Position numbers and translations under genes: made by a program
Shown: piece by piece, positions 44,169 to 55,179 of the stretch
Numbering within the stretch: position 1 is the first letter of the stretch
How the letters are laid out: the number at the start of each line of letters is the position of its first letter
The notes under the pieces: generated by a model
Database searches by the model: none
Seen by the model: the letters and a program-made list of their open reading frames with translations, nothing else
What the model was told of the DNA's origin: nothing
Origin: Tillandsia leiboldiana
Lineage: Eukaryota > Streptophyta > Magnoliopsida > Poales > Bromeliaceae
Direction: 5' to 3'
Assembly: GCA_029204045.2 (NCBI GenBank)
Contig: CM055066.1
Location: 49,475,863-49,539,862, forward strand
Length of the DNA: 64,000 nt

Positions 44169-44521
44169 AGAAATTAGTATTTTAATACTTCAATACACTC
44201 CCTCACGTTTAGGCTTGATATTTTTTTTGATAGCCCAAGACGTGAACTTGAATTAAATAGAAAAAAATTAATTATGTTAGGAGCCTCGTCGGACTCGAGC
44301 TCAGAACCTCCTGTTTTGAAATCATATGAAATCATATGAAACAACCATTGTATTTCAAAAGTTTAGAGTACAACGATTGCTTCATATAATTTCACAGTAT
44401 ACGAACGTTTTAATAAATACTCTTATGTTTTATATACTAATTTGTACTGTAGAAGCCAATTTACGTGTGAGATATCAGTATACACAGTTAGTATACACTT
44501 GACCAGATACAATAAATTTAC

Positions 44522-44692
44522 ATGAGCAATGCTACATGTACACCTCCAAAGAGGTGTACATCCTACACCCACCCATCTAATGGTGGGGGAGTCACTTCAC
44601 AAATTATGAAGTAACCCCTCACCACACCCCACCCATTGGATGGATGGAGTGTGTGATGTACACCCCACAAGGAGTGTACACTTAGCATTTTC
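44522..44692. mobile_element. MITE with GTACACCTCC/GTACACCCC termini
   Basis: GAGCAATGCTACATGTACAC on the left is mirrored by GAGTGTACACTTAGCATTTT. Same family as 10335-10515. Confidence 0.75.
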
Positions 44693-44882
44693 CAATTTAC
44701 ATATATCCACTATTTTAATTTTATTATTCTATTATCTATTGCAAGCTCCTTTCATAGCACGTACGGTAGACATTAGTTCGGAATCTCAGATATGTTGATG
44801 GCGTTGTGTGGATGCACACAACTTTTGCTTTCCAAAGATGCCAAAATTCATTGGATAAGATAAGGGAGGAGAAGAGTGATTT

Positions 44883-45355
44883 GAACCTATAGATTTTTTA
44901 TATAAACTCATGTGTAGATTTTGGCGGTTGAACATATGACTCTGAGAAAGTCGTAGCCGTCTACGCGTGTTTCGGCATCGAAGTCGTGAGATTTGCCTTT
45001 CAATTTTAGTGGCGTCATGCGTGGAGAGAGGGAGGGGGCACGAATGTTTTACTTTTCGACTTTCTGCTTTCAAACAGTCTCTTAATTCTAAATTACGAAT
45101 GCCAAAAAATTTTTGGTTTTAAAAAATAAACTCATAAAATCTAACTATATGTCCGTTCATCTTTGTAGATTTCGATGGTTGAACTCATCACTTCGAGAAA
45201 GTTGTAGGCATCAACGCATATTTCGACACCGAAGTCGTCAGATCAGCCTTTCGACTTTAGTGACATGTAAGCGTTACATGCAGAGAGGGCAAAGGAGCAC
45301 AAATTTTTCACTCTTTGACTTTTAGCTACCAAATAGCCTTTAAGTTATAAATTAT
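44883..45355. repeat. Diverged direct duplication, about 235 bp x 2
   Basis: 44883-45095 and 45125-45355 share GTAGATTT, GGTTGAAC, GAGAAAGT, TTTCGNCANCGAAGTCGT, CCTTTC, TTTTAGTG and GCAGAGAGG-like blocks in order. A third partial unit (about 45778-45820) is cut by a CACTA terminus. Not coding. Confidence 0.6.
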
Positions 45356-45823
45356 AGATGTCAATTTTTTTTTCCTTTTTTTCCTTTTTTTTCATGTAAA
45401 AATTAAATCCATTGTACGGATTTGAATGTCTTATCCTCAAATCCAAAATAGAATCTGAAATAGTAAAAGGACCAAGTTACAATAAGGAGAACAGGGACTA
45501 TTTACTTGTTTTTTTATTATTTATTTTTTATTTCATTTACATTCCTAGTGGATAGAAGATTCCATTGACGTTGGCACGATTCTTGATGTCGTGACACGTG
45601 GTACCACTAGACGAGCTTCACTTTTTTGCAAGGATAAAGGTCTTTTTCTTGGTTAGTATTTTAGAATATAGAGAATAAATTTTTTTTTATATATTTTGCT
45701 TGATATTTTTTTTTAGAATAATTAAATTTTTATTTAGTAATTTTATTCTTTGCTTTTGTAGATGTCTTCTGTAGACCAAATAAGTGTAGAACATTCAATC
45801 TCGATGGTTGAACCCATTGGGAA
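45356..45823. other. Spacer, no gene seen
   Basis: AT-rich, with the third partial copy of the previous repeat at its end. Confidence 0.4.
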
Positions 45824-45888
45824 CACTACAACACAATAAGGTTATAGTGACATATTGTTGGGACACTTTTATGCAAGTGTCCCATTTA
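45824..45888. mobile_element. CACTA-type MITE fragment, copy 7
   Basis: CACTACAACACAATAAGG and about 45 bp of family sequence, then homology stops at ATTTATAAATC. The other terminus is missing. Confidence 0.65.
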
Positions 45889-46002
45889 TAAATCAAGGCT
45901 CAAATTTAAAACCAATTCAAAAAAAAATCATTATTCCTACTCAACCCACCACACACACCAACCACAATCTTTGGCCCAAAGCCCAAACTCTGGTGCCCTC
46001 TC

Positions 46003-46039
46003 ATGATCCGAAACAGGGAGCTCATTTCCTCTCCATCCT

Positions 46040-46089
<50 letters not shown>

Positions 46090-46370
46090 GCTATTTCTCC
46101 CCACTCCTCCCCCTCTACCCCTCTCATCCTCTCCCTCTCTCCTGATCCACGGCTCCCGATCCTCCCCCTCTACCCCACTCCAGTTGCTCTCTACCTGGAG
46201 GAACCCCACGACACTCCTCTTCCTCTGCGAGAGGAGTACGATGAGAAGGTGAGATCGCAGCCGCACCGGAAGGAGTACGACGAGAAGGTGCTCGTGGAGA
46301 TCTACAGATCGATCCTCGCTCAGGGCCCAATCATCTCCGCCATCGCCTTGAGATCGCAAAGTGAGCTTCT
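46003..46370 (+). CDS. Possible 5' exon of an unidentified gene
   Basis: After a (CT)n tract (46040-46089), a GC-richer ORF reads ...LYLEEPHDTPLPL, EEYDEKV, HRKEYDEKVLVEIYRSILAQ and GPIISAIAL. A good donor (AAA|GTGAGC) lies near 46361. EEYDEKV/KEYDEKV are two copies of a short internal duplication. I do not recognise the product. The downstream continuation would be interrupted by the copia E nest. It could equally be a non-coding leader. Start codon and strand are uncertain. Confidence 0.25.
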
Positions 46371-46484
46371 CTCTCGCTCTCATCAAAATTCACTGCCGAT
46401 AACTAGAATGGATCACATTTGCACACATAATGTGGGCGAAAAAACCTAGGTCTAGTTGAACTGCAATTTCTTGGTTGTCCAATT

Positions 46485-47050
46485 TGTCAGAATTAGAGGG
46501 CAGCGGAAACTTACAAACTGGATAGCCAACGTATCCAGGAACCAAAAGCCGGATCGGGTAGTTTGTTTTACTAGCCTTCTTGGATCGTCATTGTCTTGAT
46601 AATTCTTGACTCTCCACGAATCTCCTGGTTGCAGATCGGATGCGCAGATCGGATCGGATGCGAAAAGGGCTACCAGAGTCCTCTTCTATGTCCACACTCC
46701 AAAACCCCGGGAACAAAGGTGGAAACCCAGAGAGAACGTAAAGAGAGAATGAGGAAGAAGAAAATCCTTTTTCTTCTTATGTATCGTAGGTTCTGTATAT
46801 CATCGTATAAGGGAAGGGGTCCTATTTATAGATTATTAGGACTCCTTAGGATATTCTCTTTCTCATGTAGAGATAAGATAATATCGGTTAGGATATGGGT
46901 TAAAGATATGTTTCTTAACCAATAAGAAACATATCCTTATCTTTAACCCATAAGGATAAATCCTATCCTTATCCTTAACCTATAAGGATAAATCCCGATC
47001 TTATCCTTAACACAGAAGGATAAATCATGATCTAGATCTCATATGGATTG
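46485..47050 (-). repeat. 3' LTR of copia E, first part
   Basis: Starts TGTCAGAATTAG (TGTTGGAATTAG in the partner) and continues to the GATTG duplication at 47046-47050. The second part is 54078-54121. The two parts total 610 bp, equal to the other LTR. A 109-residue ORF here recurs in the other LTR and is not taken as a gene. Confidence 0.92.
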
Positions 47051-48123
47051 TGTCACGCCCCGGGGTGTAAACCAGAACCCGGGTCCGTCTACAGATCCGC
47101 CGTGCACACGGAATTTCCCGCGTACACGAAGCGCTGGTAACCTGCTCAGATATAAGATGTATAATAAAAGAGCATAATATGGAGCTGAACTAAAAAGAAC
47201 TACATAATATCTCAGACTGGAAATAAGGTACAAGCTATAATAAATACAATAATCTCCCAGCTTACCAAAATAGTACAACCAGCTGGCTAAGCCAGACCCA
47301 AAATAAAAGAATAATACAACAGTCTGAGTGGAGGGTACAACATCTGTCTAAAAGCAGCTCATAGCCTCATAGGAGATCTACCTACTCCGCGATCCCCTTA
47401 CCTCAATCAGCTGCCGATGGCCTAGCAGCTCCCGCAGACGACTCTGCAAAACAAAGGGAAAAAGACAGAAAACAACGATGGGGGGTGAGAACTACTAGAT
47501 AAACTAGTAGCCTCCCCCTAGTGGGTAAATCCTCAACTCTGACGGACCCACTAGGACTACTAGATGCAAAAGGAAAGAACAGTGGTAAGCTATAAAGGCT
47601 GCTGATAAAAAGGGAAACTACCACTACTATACCTCTAAATGCCATGTAGAACGAAGTGACTGAATGTATGCATCAATACCTAACATGCCTGCCTGAAATA
47701 ACCCAATCAATGAACCAGTAAGAACTGGTACTGCCTGCTGTGCCTTGCCGTATCGGGTATGCTGGCCGACGCATAACACCGATGAAAAGAAGGAGTCTCA
47801 AGGACTCAGAGCCTGTCTGTCGCACACTTCGGAGTGGCACTCGAGGGGAGAGACCCACACGAGTAAAGTATCTCAGTAATAAGTATCATAAGTGTCATAA
47901 AACAGCAGGACTGGATCACGACTCTGATCAAAGTGGGAAAACCCATCCACTAAAGAAAACCCCGATCTGATGCCATAGTACTCAATAAGTGGGAAACACC
48001 ATCCACTAGAGAAAAGCCCGATCCCCAATCTAATGCACAAGTAAACATCCGGTCAACCGCCTGATGTCCGCGGTCGCCGCAATACCCCATAAGTCCAAAG
48101 CCTGATAAAGTAATCAACATCTG

Positions 48124-51100
48124 TGTGGTGACCCGGATCTCTGCAGGGCTTCTACAGTGTGACCAGCAGCTTCTTGAGGCCTATGTGGCGTGTCGGCGGT
48201 GTTTCTGCACCAATTTGGACACAAGTGAGGGACTTCGGGTGTTAATTGGATCACGTGGGTAATCCGATGACCCCCGTCGATTGTTTAGAAGTGGTTTCGC
48301 GCGAATCGGGCATCAGAATTGGACTCAGCGCGAAATCTGGGTTAAGAACACTTGTCTGGATGCCTTCGGCAATTTTTGGAATTGGAATTTGGCAAATCGG
48401 ATAGCGGATTTGGATTCAGCACGCGAAAACGGTGAAAATGGACTATTTACTTGTATTTTTCGGAGCCCGGATGCGAAAACACGGATTTCGAGGAGTGGTG
48501 GCACTGTTCCGGCGGCCGGAGTTGCGGCGGCGGCGGCGGCAGGCGGCGGAGCGCGGCCGCAGGCTGAGGCGCGGCCGTTCGGTCCACCGCGGAGGGCGTG
48601 CACCCGGGCGCGGGACGCGTGGCGGCCCGGGAGTGGCCGGCGCACGCGCGCGCGGTCCATGGGACGCGCGGCTTGGTGCATGGACCGGCGGGGGACAGGT
48701 GGCAGCGTGTGGTTGGAGAGGTGTTGTGCGCGCGGTCCACGCAAGGAGCGGAGCAGGTGGTCGGGGCAGGTGGTCGTACGCGCGGGGCAGATGGCCGTAC
48801 GCGCGGGTCAGCCGGGCGACGTGCGCGGGGCAGGTGCGGGGGTGCCACGCGGCGCGGCCGGGGTGGGCGGCGCCGCTGTTTGCTGTTCGAGCGCGGGCGA
48901 CGTGGCGCAGCGCGGATGGCGGAGGTTGCTGTTTGCTGTTTTGGGGTGACGTGGCAGCATCTGGTGGATTCGGGTGCTTGATGGACGGCCGAGATCGGGT
49001 TACTGTGCGCGCCCGAAAAGTTTCGGGCGCCCAGAATTTGGGACACAGATGTCATTTTTGGAATTGTTGAGCTGGGCCTATATAAGGCCGAATTCAAGGA
49101 TGGTTTCTGGCTTCTTCTGGGCTTCATCTCTCCGAGAGCAATATACAAAAGTTGTTCATCTTCCTTTCGAGCATTTCGTGGAGAAGTTTGAGAATTTTTG
49201 GTGGCACGCACTTCGAGGTTTGCGGCATTTCGGCGCAGCGCGACTTTCCTTCACCGGTGATCCCCTTCGTCGCGTTTCGGTGCGCAGGCTCACTTGGCTC
49301 ACTCAGACCATCGTTTTCGATGATTTTTGCGGCAGCGTGTTCACAAGAGGTAAGGCTTCGTTTTTCGTGTTGATCACTTCTCCGCATTTTGAGTTTTTGG
49401 CACAGTTCCCGAGGAATCTCTGAGCCACTGTTTTGCTGGTGGATTTTTGGACAGCGGAGGCTTGTCGGATTTTTATCTCTGCGCTCGTGCATCGGAATGA
49501 GGCGACTAAAGACTCGATTGATATCTACTCTTCGAGAGGAACGCACCTGTATTTTTATTGGATTTTTATGAGGTCATTTCGAGGGTGAGAATTAAGCTTC
49601 TTTACTGCTATTTTTCCAGCAGAACTGTGTTCTTGAGGGAATGGCTTCCAACGTTGTCCGAATTGTTTCTTGGCCTACAGGTATCAGAACGGGGCGTTTA
49701 AATAGTCGATTTGGGGCTACTCGTCGCGAGGATCGCAACCGTGATTTTTTTGGAATTTTTGGAGGTCTGTATACAGGTGAAAAGGCTCCTTCTCTCTGCT
49801 GGTTGGTACAAAAACAGCATATGCTGTTTTTGAGAGTTTTGGTTGTGATGTAATTGATTCTCGGCTTCGATGTTGTTTGTTGGAATAGTGGTTTGTGCGA
49901 CTGTTTACCGAGGGAACGGATCCGGCAGATTTTGGATTTCGTGTGGCTATGCACTTCACCGACTTCGGCTTTGCCTGCGGAATGCATTTCAAGTGGGTGC
50001 TTTGTTTCGAGAACCGGTGGGCGGTTCTCTAATTCTATATGTTAGAATTGAATGCAGGTGTAGGGTACAATACCTGGGATTAATTGGTTAGCTTAACAAT
50101 GTTGATTTTATGGGAATTGCAAGTTAATTATTCATATTATGACAATTGTATTACTCGAATATTCATGTTGATGATTAGTGGAAGATTACCTAAGGCAAGG
50201 TTACCCTATATTGATTAATTATCATGCCATGTTAGCACATAACCTTTTATGAGGCTGGTTTATGCAATGGGATAGGACGTTGTAGTTATGTGCAGGTTCT
50301 ACTCTGAGGAGCGCTTATGGATCGAGGATTATGGACAGGTATAGTCATTGATAATTTTGGCATGAGGTTTATTTTTTTTTATTCTTCGTTGAGGACAAAT
50401 GCATGCTTGTATGGACATATAGTTAGGCCATATTTTACTGCTGCATTACATATTGGAACTTGACTTAGGAGAAACCATGTTATTCCTTTTCTCCTTCTTG
50501 TTAGTCAGGCGATCTGTGTTGCTCGGGTGCGAGCAGGGGTCTGGGGTAGTGTAGCAGGGACATTGGTGTCAGGGACGGGTTGTGCTGGATTGCGGCTGGC
50601 AGGGTTTTGGCGATGACCGCGGACTTTGGGCGGTTGACCGGAGGTCGGTTATAGTACTTGGTTATGGACGGCAGGGTATTGCGGCAACCGCGGATATTGG
50701 GCGGTTGACCGGATATTTATTTATGTATCAGATTGGGTATTAGACTTTCCTCTAGTGGATGGAGTTTCCACTTATCGGTTACTGTTGTATCAGTTTGGGG
50801 ATCGGGTTTCCCTTTAGTGGATGAGTTTTTCCACTTTGATCAGAGTCGTGATCCAGTCCTGCTATCTCGTGATACTTGTTACAATGAGACTTGTTACAGT
50901 GATACTTTACTCGTGTGGGTCGCTCCCCACGAGTGCCACTTCGGAGTAGGCGATTTATATATGGCCAGTGAGTGCCAGAAATTGTCTATGGCCAGTGAGA
51001 GCCAGACCTTGAGTATCGGTCAGTGAGTACCGATTTGTTAGCAGATACTTGAGACAGTTTGAGCAGGCAGTGCCAGTTTTTACTGGTCCATCGATTGGGT

Positions 51101-52184
51101 TTATTCAGGCAGATACTTTTTGTTACACTCGTGCCTGGGGGACCGAATGGAGTCTAGTAGCTGTGTTTAGACCAGTGCTAGTGTTGTTGGGAACTGTTTG
51201 GGGATTGACGGTGGTCCCGAGGTTGTTGCGGGTTAGTCGACCGTTGTGTGAGAGGTTTGGTGATCTTGAGGCTATTCGTTCTGAGAGAGAGAGCATGGAT
51301 TCCGACTATAGCCTGCATGAGCCACTACTCGATAGCGAGTTAGTCCGTTTGGACGCCCTACGTAATTCCTGCCCGTCAGCGGGAGGTGGTTGTAGGTGGG
51401 CGCAGGTTTGATTGGACCCGGTGTGGCAGTCAGCTCGATTGGGTCGATTGAGCACCTCGTGTGCGAGTGTTGCATATCTTTATCAGAGTTTTCCCCTTTT
51501 GAGCATTTATATAGAGGCATGGTAGCTGTTGAGAGTCTCCAGCTTTCTTGTTCAGTTTTTACTGCATTAGTTATTTTATTGCCTCTAGAGGACTTAGTGG
51601 GCAGATCGTTGGGCCTGGTGGCGATACCCACTGAGAACTCCCTTTTTGGTGTAGTTATCACACCTGTTGGCCCCCCCCCCCCCTTTTTGTCCCTTCTCTT
51701 CTTTGTTTTGCAGAGTCTTAGCGGGTGTTGCTGATTCTGCGGTTGCTGTTCGAGGCAAGGGAGTCGCGAGCTAGATCCCTACCTATCTTTGGAGAGTAGC
51801 GGTACCCCTTTCAGAGGAGATCTTCAGTACAGTCGGTAGATTAGTGTTTTTATTTTCTCTTTTGAGAGACTGATGTAGTGAGGTTATGTTTTGTATCGAG
51901 AGACTGTATACTGATGTATTTATTGAAAATACCTCCTTGTTGAGTTCTGATTTTGTATATGAGGATATTGTATGATTATCATTTTGGGAGATGGACATTG
52001 TTGTATTATTTCCAGTTGTACAGTGATTGATTTTAGTTATACAGCAGATTTTCATTTATAGCTCTGATATCTGTTAGCTGTAGTACTTATCTTGCAGGTA
52101 GGACGCTTCGCCTATGCGGGGTTTTGCATAGGTGGAGGATCTGTTGGCGAGCCCGGGTCGCAGTTTCGACTCCGGGGCGTGACA
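48124..52184 (+). mobile_element. Family X solo LTR C, nested in D
   Basis: TGTGGTGACCCGG...GGGGCGTGACA, 4061 bp, with perfect TSD ATCTG (48119-48123 and 52185-52189). It contains the CpG-rich block (48480-48960), a TATA box, the GGTTCTCTAATTCTATATGT block (50028), hairpins near 51185-51240 and 51524-51544, and a poly-C run (51670-51683). Its ORFs are open by composition and match none of the pol domains. Confidence 0.92.
49079..49086 (+). promoter_or_regulatory. TATA box of LTR C in inverted repeat
   Basis: TATATAAG lies within GGGCCTATATAAGGCC, about 955 bp from the LTR start and just after the CpG-rich block. Confidence 0.6.
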
Positions 52185-54077
52185 ATCTGGCTAACCGCCT
52201 AATGTCCGCAGTTACCACAATGCCCCGACTCGATGACCTCGACTACACTATCCCAAAACCCTGCTCAAACCGAGCCACATGCATCTGAATAACAAGGAGA
52301 ACAACGAAACATGGTTTCTCCTAAGTCAAGTCCCAATATGATAGTGTAGCAATAAATAGTGGCCTAACTAGATGTCCAAACAAGCATGCAATTGTCCTCT
52401 TTTTAAAACTGTAGAAGAGTGTCTGATGTTTATTTTAAAAAGATTGATCTTAATATACCAACATGATAAGTCATTTGCATGCGAGAATAGGATATAGCAT
52501 TTGTCCCAACAATAGTGTCCCAATTTAACATAAATGAGCTGTCATATAATTTGTGGGGTCTACTCATGCAATTCACAATTGGAATACCGATTATCAGTTT
52601 TGAAATAGGGGATCTCTAATACTCCTAGTGAGTTAGTCAAAAATGAGGTAAGCGACAACCACCCACCTCGAAAAGCGCAATCCACACCCAAATAGTCTCC
52701 TAGCTGTCCACAGTCCTCTAATCCCGCAACTCACTGAAAACAGTGCACAGCTGAACAGAACAACGCACCCGGTATAAATACAAATCCCAAAAATACAGTA
52801 TTTGCTGTTTTCCAAATAGCACAGAAAAGGAGGAGTTTTTCACCTCTGTACAGTGCTCCGAAAAATCTAGAAAAATTACGGTTGCGTTCCTTGCGACGAG
52901 TAGATCGAAATCGACTACTTATACGCCTTGATCCGATGCTCCTACCCCAAGATATAAATTGGAGAAGTCAATGCTGTCCAGAAAATACCACAGCAAAAAG
53001 GAGGGTCAAAGGTGCCTCGGGAACCGTGCCAAAAGTGCGAAACTGAGCAAAGTGATCGACAAGAAAAACGAAACCTTGCCTCTTAGGAATACGTTGCCGC
53101 AGAAATCGTTCAAAAATTCCACCTGGTTAGCACACAGGGATTTTTCGACTGAACTGCGACGGAAAATGGGCCGAAATCGAAAATCGTCGCAACACGCCGC
53201 GTCGCAGATAACTCGCTGTCAGCGACTCTAAAAATTCTGAAACTTCAAGGGGAGGTGGAGGACAGAGAGAGGAACAACTTTCATACAAACAACAAGTTCA
53301 TTTTCTCTCTCTAGAATTCGAAATTGCAGAGTGAAGAGGGAGGTGGAATTTATAATGGGCCAAAGAATCTTCGGGCTCCATACCAAATCCGGGCCCAAAA
53401 CAGGAAACACGAAAACCAACCAACCAGGACGTGCCACGTGTCCCCAAAACACGAAACAGCCATGCAAGGCCATTCAGAAATCGTCACGTGTCACCCGGGG
53501 AGCACGCACCCGGTCCCCGCGCCGGGTCTTCCGGATCCTGTCAGCCAATAGGGCGCTGCCACGTGTCGCTGCCCCGCCGCCTCTCTTAACGCCGACCAAC
53601 CAATCAGGAGCTGCCACGTGGCAAGCTCAACCTTCCGTGCTCCCGGTGCACGCCTCGCCCGTGGACCATCCCGCCTGCGAGCCTGCCCGCGCTGCCCGCG
53701 GCCCTGCTCCGCCGCTGCGCCGCTGCGCTCCGCCGTGCTCCGCCGGTCGCCGGTCGCCGCCGGTCGCCGGAACAGTGTTTCCGGCGGCTGGAGTTACTGT
53801 TCCGGCGTGAACAGTGATTTTTGGCGAAAAATTCAAGTAAATAGCCCATTTTGATCGTTTTCGCGCGCTGAGTCCAAATCCGCTTTCTGTTTTGCCAAAT
53901 TCTCATCCGAAATTTTGCCGAAAGCCCCCGAAAAAGCCCACTTGATTTATTTTTTGCGCCGGATCCATTTCTGAGATCCGTTTTCGACACTACTAGCTCC
54001 AATACACTGTGTAAGCTTCCTGTAGTCATTGTTAACACTGCAACAGTCTCTACGGAAGTCCGGATCATCACAGATTG

Positions 54078-54121
54078 AGTCAAATTAGAACCGGCCAATG
54101 TGGACACACCACATTGCTACA
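54078..54121 (-). repeat. 3' LTR of copia E, second part
   Basis: AGTCAAATTAGAACCGGCC...TTGCTACA continues the LTR after the D insertion. It aligns with 61172-61215. Confidence 0.9.
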
Positions 54122-55179
54122 ATCTCCCACTTGGCCACATTTGCCAATTTTCTCTCATATACTTTCTACTCTTCATACGGGTAATAGAGCGTGCGACCAG
54201 ATGGAAAAAATCACAATGCAGGAGTGCCATATTAAGTCACCACCCAACTAACATAGCACATCACTGACTAAAACGTATATGCCCCAAACGTTTCAACACA
54301 CACCGGATCAAGTATCACAAATCCCCCTCCTGTAATCACAGGGCTTGACCCTACAACATCTCTTGTACTCATGATTATCTCAAGTAACACAACCGAGATA
54401 ACCGCCCGGGCAATGAGTCACAAGACTTTCATGGTGTGCTATCGTAACATCTTCCTCAGCCCCTCACATTAATCTGTATCGGTCCAAGCACTTTACTAGA
54501 CATGCTCCGTGAGATCGTATTTTCTCATGACCCTAAGATACATGCTAAGTTAGTTACATCGGACCTCTACTTCATAATGTAGTTCTAAGTCGAGGGCATA
54601 AAAAAAAGGGTTAGTGCTCACACAGTGACATAGAGGGAAGAATATATGTCACTCTACTAACTGGTCGGCAATCACATACAGTATGATATGTATGCCATGG
54701 CGGAGCACCCACCCAATGGGTCGTGTCACGCTCTAAAACGCCATGCGAACCTTGGTCTAGGCACCACTAAGGGATCTAACCACTATACAACTCAGGTCAT
54801 CTATCTAACCCAAGTATTTAGGTTCGACTGCTATACAGGCTCGATATGGAATTTCACAAAAGAATTCTCATATCCAACTCCTAAGAGTCTCATCTTAAAC
54901 TAATTAAGGCGACTTTCAAATCGTATCAATACTTTATTCATAACATATATGAACAAAGCAATCATATTACAACTACTAAAGTTTAATATGATTATTTAGT
55001 CTCATCCTGCTCACCACTTAGGTGCCAGGGCGATCACCCGTGTGAGTGGGCTGACCTGAGCCTGGTGACTAATGGTAATATGTGCCTACTAGTATCAATT
55101 ACGCAATCATACATAAAAGAAAAACATATTTTCATTAAGAAAAGCGTTAGATACAAAAAGTCTCAATAATGTCCATACA
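54122..55179 (-). other. Copia E 3' internal non-coding region
   Basis: The polypurine tract AAGTGGGAGAT (minus strand, 54122-54132) adjoins the LTR. The remaining ~1 kb up to the pol stop codon holds no supported ORF. Confidence 0.7.

Larger units (their letters stand above)
47051..54072 (-). mobile_element. Family X solo LTR D, nested in copia LTR
   Basis: On the minus strand it starts TGTGATGATCCGG (54072) and ends GGGGCGTGACA (47051). It is flanked by GATTG on both sides (47046-47050 and 54073-54077). Without the C insertion it is about 2.96 kb. No internal region or second LTR is present, so it is a solo LTR produced by LTR-LTR recombination. The CpG-rich promoter-like block is at 53480-53800. 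Confidence 0.9.

Noticed and set aside
46596..46925. 109-codon ORF, repeated at 60828-61046
   Set aside because: Part of the copia E LTR; conservation is due to LTR identity.
48281..49211. ORFs up to 254 codons in LTR C
   Set aside because: GC-driven open frames inside a solo LTR with defined ends and target duplication.
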